Origin: Aphelocoma coerulescens
Taxonomy: Eukaryota > Chordata > Aves > Passeriformes > Corvidae
Length of the DNA stretch: 64,000 bases
Direction: 5' to 3'
NCBI RefSeq assembly: GCF_041296385.1
Contig: NW_027183595.1
Location: 1-64,000 of the forward strand
The notes beneath the pieces were generated by a model that saw only the letters and a list, made by a program, of their open reading frames with translations, made no database searches and was not told the origin of the DNA. The position numbers and the translations under genes were made by a program. Positions 32,401 to 41,126 of this stretch are shown piece after piece (position 1 is the first letter of the stretch; each line of letters begins with the position of its first letter).

Positions 32401-34534
32401 ATTTTTGAGGATTTCTCCCCAAATTTTGGGGGGTTTCCCCTCTTATTTTTGGGGTTTCCTCCCCTCAATTTTTGAGGATTTCTCCACCAATTTTTGGGGG
32501 TTTTCCCCCTCAATTTTTGAGGTTTCCCCCCCCCCAATTTTTTTGTTTTTCCCGCCTCAATTTTTGGGTTTTCCCCCATCAATTTTTGGGGTTTCCCCCC
32601 ATCAATTTTTGGGGGTTTTCCCCCTCAATTTTTGGGGTTTTCTCCTCCAATTTTTGGGGTTTTCCCCTCAATTTTTGGGGTTTCCTCCCCTCAATTTTTG
32701 AGGATTTCTCCACCAATTTTTGGGGGTTTTCTCCCCCAATTTTTGGGGTTTCCTCCCCTCAATTTTTGAGGATTTCTCCCCCAATTTTTTGGGTTTTCTC
32801 CTCCAATTTTTGGGGTTTTCTCCCCCTCAATTTTTGGGGTTTTTCCCTCAATTTTTGGGGTTTCCTCCCCTCAATTTTTGACGATTTCTCCACCAATTTT
32901 TGGGGGTTTTCCCCCTCAATTTTCGGGGTTTCCCCCCCCAACTTTTTTGTTTTTCCCGCCTCAATTTTTGGGTTTTCCCCCATCAATTTTTGGGGTTTCC
33001 CCCCATCAATTTTTGCGGGTTCCTCCCCCAATTTTTTTGGGGTTTCTTCCTCCATTTTTGGGGTGTCCCCACCCCCCGATTTTTGGGGTCCCCGCACTCA
33101 CTGCAGCCGCTGGCCCAGGGGACTCTCCCGCAGCCTCTCGGTCGCGTTTTTGGCCACCTCCTCCAGGGCCCCCAGGAGCCCCCAGACCTTCGAGGGCAGC
33201 GCGGGGGGGGCGGGGGGCTTCGGCGTGGGGGAGGGGTCGTCAGCCCCGCAGCCTGGGGGAGGGGAAGGGGGAGGGGGAAAAAAAAAAAAAGGGGGAGATT
33301 CACCCCAAAAATCGCCCTCGAATTCCTTCAAAACCCACCCTGGATCCTTGAAAAAAATCCCCCGAAATGCCCCCAAAAATCCCTCAAGATTCCTCCCAAA
33401 ATCCCTCAAAATTCCTCCCAAAATCTCTCAAAAATCCCTCAAAATTCCTCCCAAAATCCCTCAAAATTCCTCCCAAAATCTCTCAAAAATCCCTCAAAAT
33501 TCCTCCCAAAGTCCCTCAAAATTCCTCCCAAAATCCCTCAAAAATCCCTCAAAATCCCCCCCAAAATCCCTCAAAAATCCGCCTCCAAACCCCTCAAAAA
33601 TCCGCCCCCAAATGCTTCCAAAAATCCCCCGAAATCCCTCAAAAATTCTCTCCAGAAATTCCCCCAAATTGCGCCAATTCCCCCTCAAAATTCCGTCCTC
33701 AAATCCCTCAAAAATCCCCCCTCCCGGATGGCCCCAAAATCCCTCAAAAATCCCTCAAAAAAATCCCTCAAAAATCCCCCCAAAATCCCCCCAAAATCCC
33801 TCCAAAAATCCCTCAAAATCCCTCAAAAAATTCCCCCAAACCCCCCCCAAAATCCTCAAAACTCCACCAAAAATTCCTCCAAAATTCGCCGCCAAATCCC
33901 TGAAAAAATCCCTGAAAAAATCCCTGAAAAAAATCCCTCAAAAATCCTCCCAAAATCCCCCCCAAAATCCCTCAAAATCCCTAAAAAAACCCCAAAAAAT
34001 CCCTAAAAATCCCTCAAAAATCCCTCAAAAATCCTCCCAAAACCCCCCCAAAATCCCTCAAAAAATCACTAAAAATCCCTCAAAAATCCTCCCAAAAATC
34101 CCTCCAAAACCCCTCCAAAATTCCTCAAAATTTCCCCCAAAAATCCCTCAAAAAAAACCCCCCAAAATCCCTCAAAATTCCCCCCCAAAATTCCTCAAAA
34201 ATCCCTCAAAATTCCGCAAAAAATCCCTCAAAAATCCCTTAAAATTCCTCCAAAATTCCCCCCAAAAATCCCTCAAAAAAAACCCCCAAAAATCCCTCAA
34301 AATTCCCCCCAAAATTCCTCAAAAATCCCTCAAAATCCCCCCAAAAATCCCTCAAAATTCCGCCAAAAATCCCTCAAAAAATCCCCCCCAAATCCCCCAA
34401 AAATCCCCTTGAAAAATCCCTCCCCAAATCCCCCCAAATTGCCCCAAATTCGCCCAAATTCCCCCAATTTGGGGCCGATGACGTCACTCACCTGCCAGCA
34501 GCGTCACCGCCACCAGCGCGACCCAGAACTTCAT
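29150..34534 (-). CDS. APOE: Short apolipoprotein E-like secreted protein (148 aa), three coding exons
   Basis: The coding parts are 34534-34492, 33252-33102 and 29402-29150, after a non-coding first exon, with phases 1 and 2 at the junctions as in mammalian APOE. The start MKFWVALVAVTLLAG resembles the mammalian apoE signal peptide. The middle exon gives a proline-rich start and an amphipathic stretch (KVWGLLGALEEVAKNATERL) with an NAT glycosylation sequon. The last exon aligns with human apoE around RGEVQAML through LRKLRKRLLRDADDL: here it has RGRVAEYGAEARALLEL and FARKLRKRLNRDSEELRRRW. The RKLRKRL core is the LDL-receptor and heparin-binding site in apoE. The protein then stops, lacking the hinge and C-terminal lipid-binding domain of the 317-residue human protein. 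TOMM40 lies upstream on the same strand. No frameshift or internal stop is present. Confidence 0.88.
29403..31970 (-). repeat. APOE-like intron array carrying eleven copies of the last exon's 5' edge
   Basis: Units of about 110-250 bp contain GGGATTTTGGGTCATTTTGG, GGTTCCTATAGAGTCCCTAT and, in many, the acceptor plus first ~33 bases of the last exon. Those copies lie near 29680-29722, 29821-29862, 30050-30090, 30215-30258, 30337-30380, 30590-30630, 30817-30860, 31067-31108, 31296-31340, 31462-31503 and 31620-31660. Read as an exon, many give NALRELRELRDDP, then VGFL and a stop. Confidence 0.92.
31971..33085. repeat. APOE-like intron, CAATTTTTGGGGTTTTCTCC minisatellite
   Basis: A ~30-bp unit (CAATTTTTGGGGTTTTCCCCC and variants) fills the rest of the intron up to the middle exon. 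Confidence 0.88.
33102..33252 (-). CDS. APOE: APOE-like middle exon: mature N-terminus
   Basis: It encodes CGADDPSPTPKPPAPPALPS, then KVWGLLGALEEVAKNATERL and RESPLGQRLQ. A CTCCCCCAG acceptor and a GTGAGT donor flank it; phase is 1 at the start and 2 at the end. It is shorter than the corresponding mammalian exon and only loosely similar to it, so identity rests mainly on the other exons and gene structure. Confidence 0.88.
33290..34450. repeat. APOE-like intron, CCCTCAAAATTCCTCCCAAAAT minisatellite
   Basis: Units of CCCTCAAAAATCC and CCCAAAATCC fill the intron between the signal-peptide exon and the middle exon. The - strand is G/T-rich. Confidence 0.88.
34479..34486. promoter_or_regulatory. 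CRE site TGACGTCA beside the signal-peptide exon donor
   Basis: A perfect palindromic CRE lies directly after the GTGAGT donor of the signal-peptide exon. Its role is unknown. Confidence 0.4.
34492..34534 (-). CDS. APOE: APOE-like signal-peptide exon
   Basis: It encodes MKFWVALVAVTLLA plus one base, 43 nt as in mammalian APOE. The start sits in a strong Kozak context (GCCACCATGA). The exon begins at 34542 after a CCCGCAG acceptor, leaving 8 bases of 5' untranslated sequence. The donor is GTGAGT. Confidence 0.93.
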
Positions 34535-34552
34535 GGTGGCACCTGCGGGGCC

Positions 34553-35900
34553 CCAAAATGTCCCAAAATGCCCCAAAATGCCCCAAAATATCCCAGAATG
34601 TCCCCAAAATGTCCCTAAAATGCCCCAAAATGCCCCAAAATGTCCCTAAAATGGCCCCAAATGGCCCCAAAATGTCCCAAAATGTCCCAAAATGTCCCCA
34701 AAATGCCCCAATTGTCCCCAAAATGTTCCCAAAATGCCCCAAAATGCCCCAAAATATCCCAGAATGTCCCCAAAATGTCCCTAAAATGCCCCAAAATGCC
34801 CCAAAATGTCCCTAAAATGGCCCCAAATGGCCCCAAAATGTCCCAAAATGTCCCAAAATGTCCCCAAAATGCCCCAATTGTCCCCAAAATGTTCCCAAAA
34901 TGCCCCAAAATGTCCCAAAATGTCCCAGAATGTCCCCAAAATGGCCCCAAAATGGCCCCAAAATGTCCCAAAATATCCCAGAATGTCCCCAAAATGGCCC
35001 CAAAATGTCTCAAAATGTCCCAAAAGGGCCCCAAAATGTCTCAAAATGGCCCCAAATGTCCCCAAAATGTCCCAAAATGGCCCCAAATGTCCCAAAATGC
35101 CCCAAAATGGCCCCAAAATGTCTCAAAATGTCCCAAAAGGGCCCCAAAATGTCTCAAAATATCCCAGAATGTCCCCAAAATGTCCCAAAATGGCCCCAAA
35201 TGTCCCAAAATGTCCCCAAAATGCCCCAATTGTCCCCAAAATGTTCCCAAAATGCCCCAAAATGTCCCAAAATGCCCCAAAATGTTCCCAAAATGCCCCA
35301 AAATGTCCCCAAAATGCCCCAATTGTCCCCAAAATGTTCCCAAAATGCCCCAAAATGTTCCCAAAATGCCCCAAATTGTCTCTAAAATGCCCCAAAATGT
35401 CCCTAAAAGGCCCCAAAATGTTCCCAAAATGCCCCAAAATGTCCCAAAACGTCTCCGATTGTCCCCAAAATGTCCCCAAAATGCCCCAAATTGTCTCTAA
35501 AATGCCCCACAATGTCTCAAAATGTCCCCAAAATGCCCCAATTGTCCCCAAAATGTTCCCAAAATGCCCCAAAATGTCCCAGATTGTTCCCAAAATGCCC
35601 CAAAATGTTCCCAAAATGCCCCAAATTGTCTCTAAAATGCCCCAAAATGTCCCCAAAATGTTCCCAAAATGCCCCAAAATGTCCCAAAACGTCTCCGATT
35701 GTCCCCAAAATGCCCCCAAAATGCCCCAAATTGTCTCTAAAATGCCCCAAAATGTCCTCAAAATGCCCCAAAATGTCCCTAAAAGGCCCCAAAATGCCCC
35801 AAAAATGTCCCGGATTGTCCCAGATTGTCCCCAAAATGTCCCAAAAATGTCCCCAAATTGTCCCCAACTCCCTGAATTGTCCCCAAAAGGCCCCGTCCCC
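34553..35900. repeat. APOE-like intron 1, CCCCAAAATGTCCC minisatellite
   Basis: Units of about 13 bp (CCCCAAAATG and TGTCCC variants) start immediately beside the acceptor and run for 1.3 kb. Confidence 0.88.
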
Positions 35901-36545
35901 CCAAAATCCCCCCCAAAAAACCCCAAATCCCCCCAAAATCCCCCCAAATCCCCCCAAATCCCCCAAATCCCCCCAAATCCCCCAAAAGCCCCAAAATTCC
36001 CCCTGAAAGTCCCCCAAATCCCCCCAAAAATCCCCCAAAATCCCCCCAAAAGCCCCCAAAATCCCCCCAAAATCCCCCCAAATCCCCAAAATCCCCCAAA
36101 ATCCCCAAAATCCCCCCAAAATCCCCCAAATCCCCCCAAATCCCCCAAAAGCCCCAAAATTTCCCCTAAAAGTCCCCCAAATCCCCTCAAAAATCCCCCA
36201 AAATCCCCCCAAAAGCCCCCAAAATCCCCCCAAAATCCCCCAAATCCCCCCAAATCCTCCCCAAAATCCCCAAAATCCCCCCAAATCCCCCCAAAATCCC
36301 CTCAAATCCCCCCAAAATCCCCCCAAAATCCCCCAAATCCCCCCCAAAATCCCCCCAAATCCCCCAAATCCCCCCAAAATCCCCCCAAATCCCCCAAAAT
36401 CCCCCCCAAAATCCCCCCAAATCCCCCAAAATCCCCCAAATCCCCCCAAATCCCCAAAATCCCCCCAAAATCCCCCCCAAAATCCCCCCAAATCCCCCAA
36501 AATCCCCCCAAAATCCCCCAAAATCCCCCCCAAAATCCCCCCCAA
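35901..36545. repeat. APOE-like intron 1, CCCCCCAAATCCCCC minisatellite
   Basis: CCCCCAAAATCC units without the TG of the preceding block. The - strand is G/T-rich. Confidence 0.88.
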
Positions 36546-36568
36546 TGTCCCCTCCCCCCCCCCCTCAC

Positions 36569-36590
36569 CCGTGGGGTCCCTCCGGCTCCC
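36569..36590 (-). other. APOE: Probable non-coding first exon of the APOE-like gene
   Basis: A donor CACGG|GTGAGG lies at 36569/36568, about 25-50 bases downstream of a TATA-like box on the - strand. Mammalian APOE also has a short non-coding first exon. The 5' end given here is an estimate from TATA spacing. Confidence 0.5.
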
Positions 36591-36599
36591 CCCTCCCCC

Positions 36600-36675
36600 C
36601 AAAGGGGGGGACCCCTAAATACCCCCGGGTGGGGGCGGGGCGGGGGGCGGGGCCCGCCTGACCTTTGAACCCCCC
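36600..36675 (-). promoter_or_regulatory. APOE: APOE-like promoter: DR1 nuclear-receptor site, GC boxes, TATTTA box
   Basis: Read on the - strand, GGTTCAAAGGTCA (36671-36659) is a near-consensus DR1 element of the kind bound by HNF4, PPAR/RXR or COUP-TF. It is followed by several CCCCGCCC boxes and TATTTA at 36621-36616. This is the typical layout of liver apolipoprotein promoters. Binding itself is an inference. Confidence 0.65.
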
Positions 36676-37075
36676 CCTCCCTTCCCCCCTCCCCTTCCCC
36701 CTCCCTCACCCCTCCCCCACCCCATGGAGGGGGGGTGGGGACCCCCCCAAAACCTCCCCTCCCCCCCCTCCCCCTTTTTTTTTTACCCAAAATTGGGGTG
36801 GGGGGTCCATGGGGTGGGGGGTGGGGGAGGGGCGGTGTCACCCCTCCCCCCTCTCCCCTCCCCTCCCCTCCCCCCCCAAATGGACCTTGCCCCTCCCCCC
36901 ACCCCCCCCTTCCCGCCCCTCCCCCCCCCCCCGGACTTGGGACCCGACGTGGCCGCGGGTGGGGGAGGGGCAAGGTCCAAAGGGGGTGGGGGAGGGGCGG
37001 GGGGGGGGGGAGGGGCGAGCCCGGAAAAGGGGGAGGGGGAGGGGGGAGGGGTTGGGAATTTGGGGGGGGATTTTG
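36672..37075. other. C- and G-run spacer, no gene seen
   Basis: It is made of CCCTCCCC and GGGGGAGGGG runs with little other sequence. No exon or regulatory motif can be supported. Confidence 0.6.
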
Positions 37076-37099
37076 GGTGGAATTTGGGGGAAATTGGGA

Positions 37100-38465
37100 G
37101 GAAATCGGGGGGGAAAAAGAACCCCAAAAATCGGGGGGAAATGCCCCAAAATCGGGGGGAAATCCCCCAAAATCGGGGGGAAATCCCCGAAATTGGTTTA
37201 AAGAACCCCGAAATTGGTGTGAAACCCCCAAAATCGGAGCGAAACCCCCCAAAAATCGGGGTGAAAACATAAAAAATTGAGTGAAAACCCCGAAATTGGT
37301 GTGAAACCCCGAAATCGGGGTGAAATCCCCAAAATCGGGGTGAAATCCCCCAAAAATTGGTGTGAAATCCCCGAAAATTGGTGTAAAAACCCCAAAAATT
37401 GGAGTGAAATCCCCAAAATCGGAGTGAAACCCCCAAAATCGGGGTGAAAACCCCAAAATCTGGGGGAAACCCCCCAAAAATTGGTGCAAAACCCCCAAAA
37501 TTGGTGTGAAGACCCCAAAATTGGAGCGAAATCCCCCAAAATTGGCGTGAAAACCCCGAAATCGGGGTGAAAACACCAAAATCGGAGTGAAACCCCCCAA
37601 AAATTGGAGTGAAATCCCCAAAATCGGGGTGAAATCTCCCCAAACTTGGTGTGAAAACCCCAAAAATTAGAGTGAAACCCCCCAAAATCTGAGTGGAACC
37701 CCCCAAAATCTGAAATCCCCAAAATCCGAGTGAAACTCCCCAAAATCTGAGTGGAACCCCCAAAATCTGAGTGGAACTCCCCAAAATCTGAGTGAAATCC
37801 CCAAAATCCAAGTGAAACCCCCAAAATCTGAGTGAAACCCCCCAAAATCTGAGTGAAATCCCCAAAATCTGAGTGGAACCCCCCAAAATCTGAGTGGAAA
37901 CCCCCAAAATCCGAGTGAAACCCCCAAAATCTGAGTGAAACCCCCAAAATCGGAGTGAAACCCCCCAAAATCGGAGTGGAACCCCAAAAATCTGAGTGAA
38001 ACCCCCCAAAATCTGAGTGAAACCCCCAAAATTGGAGTGAAACCCCAAAATCTGAGTGGAAACCCCCAAAATCTGAGTGGAAATCCCCAAAATCGGAGTG
38101 AAACCCCAAAATCTGAGTGAAACCCCCCCAAAATCTGAGTGAAACCCCCCAAAATCTGAGTGAAACCCCCAAAATCTGAGTGGAACCCCAAAAATCTGAG
38201 CGAAAACCCCAAAATCTGAGTGAAATCCCCAAAATCTGAGTGAAATCCCCAAAATCTGAGTGAAACCCCAAAAATCTGAGTGAAACCCCCAAAATCTGAG
38301 TGAAACCCCCAAAATCGGAGTGAAACCCCCCAAAATCTGAGTGGAACCCCCAAAATCTGAGTGAAACCCCCAAAATCTGAGTGGAACCCCAAAAATCTGA
38401 GTGAAAGCCCCCAAAATCTGAGTGAAACCCCCCAAAATCTGAGTGAAACCCCCCAAAATCCAACC
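37100..38465. repeat. Intergenic AAAATCTGAGTGAAACCCCC minisatellite
   Basis: A 20-bp unit (CCCCAAAATCTGAGTGAAAC, with CGGAG, GGGGT and TTGGTGT variants) is repeated about 65 times between the APOE-like promoter and the TOMM40 3' end. Confidence 0.9.
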
Positions 38466-38555
38466 CCCCACCCCCAAAATTCCCCCTGAACCCCAAATTT
38501 GGGGTTTCTCCCCCCAAAAAAAGAGCCGAGACCCCCAAATCCCGAGAGCCGTTCC

Positions 38556-38561
38556 TTTATT
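38556..38561 (-). terminator. TOMM40: Candidate TOMM40 polyadenylation signal AATAAA
   Basis: Read on the - strand, CAATAAAGG lies 2.4 kb after the TOMM40 stop, the first clear hexamer downstream. It would give a long repeat-filled 3' untranslated region. Confidence 0.55.
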
Positions 38562-38699
38562 GAGGGGAGGGACCCCCAAATTTCCCCAAATTTTGGCGTT
38601 TTTGGGGTTTTTTTGGGGGGGGTCCCTCCTGAATTGATCATTTTGGGGGGTGGGGGAGGGGCCCGGACTTCCCCTCCCCCCCCCCCGGAAATGGATCCA

Positions 38700-39415
38700 G
38701 TGTCTGTTGGGGGGGGGGAGGGGATTTTTGGGAATTTTTTGGGGATTTTTGGGAAATTTTTGGGGATTTTTGGGGAATTTTGGGGGTGATTTTTGGGGAA
38801 TTTTGGGGGTGATTTTTGGGGAATTTTTTGGGATTTTTTGGGATTTTTTGGGAATTTTGGGGGAATTTTTGGGGGGATTTGTGGGGATTTTTGGGGAATT
38901 TTTTGGGGATTTTTTTGGGATTTTTTGGGGATTTTGGGGGAATTTTTTGGGGAATTTTGGGGAAATTTTTGGGGATTTTTGGGGAAATTTTTGGGGGACT
39001 TTTTGAGGAATTTTTAATGGAATTTTTAATGGAATTTTTGGGGGATTTTTGGGAAATTTTTGGGTAATTTTGGGGGAATTTCTGGGAAATTTCTGGGGAA
39101 TTTTTGGGGGGATTTTTTTGGTATTTTTTGGGAAATTTTGGGGAATTTTTGGGGGGAATTTTGAGGTGGGGGGAGGGGGCGTCTCCCCCTCCCTTTTTTT
39201 GTGGGTGGGGGGGAGGGGAGGGGGAGACGCCCCGCCCCCAAAAAAAAATTCCCCAAAAAATTGCCAAAATTCCCCCAAAAAATTCCCCAAAATTCCCCAA
39301 AAAATTCCCCAAAATTCGCAAAAAATTCCCCAAAATTCCCCCCAAAAATTCCCCCAAAATTCCCCCAAAATTCCCCCAAAAAATTCCCCAAAATTCCCCA
39401 AAAAAGGTCCCAAAA
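38700..39415. repeat. Large imperfect inverted repeat centred near 39205
   Basis: The left side is GGGGAATTTTTGG units on the + strand and the right side is the complementary CCCCAAAAAATTCC. The centre is a near-perfect hairpin: GGGCGTCTCCCCCTCCC at about 39178-39195 pairs with GGGAGGGGGAGACGCC at about 39217-39233. It lies in the presumed TOMM40 3' untranslated region. Confidence 0.75.
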
Positions 39416-39449
39416 ATTGGGGCCTGGAGTGGGGGAGGGGCTGCCGGCA

Positions 39450-40985
39450 GCTGGGGGAGGAGGAGGAGGAGGAGGATGAAGGCTCCTCGCTTCACGGGGA
39501 GGATGAGGAAGGTGAGGGCGGTGAGGACGAGGAGGATGAAGGCCAGGATGAAGTTGATGAGGAAGATGAGGATGATGAAGGTCAGGAGGAGGAGGATGAA
39601 GGTCAGGACGATGAGGAGGATGAAGAAGATGAAGAAGATGAGGATGATGAAGGTCATGAGGAGGATGAGGATGATGAAGGTCACGAGGAGGATGAAGGTC
39701 AGGACGATGAGGAGGATGAGGAGGAAGATGAGGATGATGAAGGTCAGGACGATGAGGAGGATGAGGAGGAAGATGAGGATGATGAAGGTCAGGACGATGA
39801 GGAGGATGAAGAAGATGAAGAAGATGAGGATGATGAAGGTCATGAGGAGGATGAGGATGATGGAGGTCACGAGGAGGATGAAGGTCAGGACGATGAGGAG
39901 GATGAGGAAGATGAGGATGATGAAGGTCACGAGGAGGATGAAGGTCAGGACAATGAGGAGGATGAGGAAGATGAGGATGATGAAGGTCAGGATGAGGAGG
40001 ATGAAGGTCAGGACAATGAGGAGGATGAGGAAGATGAGGATGATGAAGGTCAGGACGAGGAAGATGAGGATGGTGAAGGTCACGAGGAGGATGAGGATGA
40101 TGAAGGTCACGAGGAGGATGAAGGTCAGGACGATGAGGAGGATGAGGAAGATGAGGATGATGAAGGTCAGGACGATGAGGAGGATGAGGAGGAAGATGAG
40201 GATGATGAAGGTCACGAGGAGGATGAGGATGATGAAGGTCACGAGGAGGATGAAGGTCAGGACGATGAGGAGGATGAGGATAAAAATCAGGACGGTGACG
40301 ATGACAGCGATGAGGACGACGATGACGAAGGTCAGGATGAGGAGGATGAAGGTCAGGATGAGGATGAGGAGGATGAAAATCAGGACGACGACGATGAGGA
40401 TGATGAAGGTCAGGACGACGACGATGAGAACGAAAATGATGATGAAGGTCAGGACAATGACAATGATGAGGATGATGATGATGAAGGTCAGGATGATAAC
40501 GATGATGATAACGATGATGAGGATGATGAGGATGACGAGGATGATGAGGATGAGGATGATGATGATGATGATGAGGATGATGATGAGGATGATGAAGGGC
40601 TCAGCCGATGGTGAGGCCGAAGCCGCAGTGGAACTTGTCCTTGCGGTGGTTCAGGGTGCTGATAACGATGATGATGATGAAGGTCAGGATGAAGATAACG
40701 ATGATGATAACGATGATGATAACGATGATAACGATGATGATGATGATGATGATGAGGATGATGATGATGATGAAGGTGAGGATGATGATAACGATGATGA
40801 TGATGAGGATGATGAGGATGATGAGGATGAGGAGGGGCTCAGCCGATGGTGAGGCCGAAGCCGCAGTGGAACTTGTCCTTGCGGTGGTTCAGGGTGATGA
40901 GGATGATGATGATGAAGGTCAGGATGATAACGATGATGATAACGATGATGAGGATGATGAGGATGATGAGGATGATGAGGAGGGG
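39450..40985 (-). repeat. GATGAGGATGATGAAGGTCA minisatellite in the TOMM40 3' region, with two copies of the exon end
   Basis: Units built of GATGAG, GATGATGAAGGTCAG and GAGGATGAG triplets run for 1.5 kb directly after the stop codon. Copies of the last ~58 bases of the coding exon lie at about 40598-40655 and 40837-40893. The long acidic frame on the + strand and the long hydrophobic frame on the - strand are products of the triplet repeat. Confidence 0.92.
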
Positions 40986-40986
40986 C

Positions 40987-41126
40987 TCAGCCGATGGTGA
41001 GGCCGAAGCCGCAGTGGAACTTGTCCTTGCGGTGGTTCAGGAAGGCCCCCAGCGCCAGCGTGAGGGGGAGGGGCGGCAGCTTCTTCTCCAGCACCGCCCC
41101 CACCTGCCAGGAGCTGTCCAGGGAGC
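40987..41126 (-). CDS. TOMM40: TOMM40 last coding exon
   Basis: It encodes [20 protein letters not shown], then [25 protein letters not shown] and TGA at 40989-40987. This is the conserved last barrel strand (beta signal). Its 3' end is copied twice downstream. Confidence 0.97.

Noticed and set aside
33102..34534. APOC1, APOC4 or APOA-type gene instead of APOE
   Set aside because: The RKLRKRL-NRDSEELRRR segment, the 43-nt signal-peptide exon, the exon phases and the TOMM40 neighbour all fit APOE better. The weak similarity of the middle exon alone would not decide it.
38638..40242. 534-residue very hydrophobic reading frame on the - strand
   Set aside because: It is the complementary translation of the same triplet array plus the inverted repeat, downstream of the TOMM40 stop codon, with only repeats of TFIILI type.
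39049..40614. Long acidic reading frame (EEDEDDEG repeats) on the + strand
   Set aside because: It is the translation of a GATGAG/GATGAT triplet minisatellite antisense to the TOMM40 3' end. It begins in an unrelated repeat and has no start context, splice sites or non-repeat domain.
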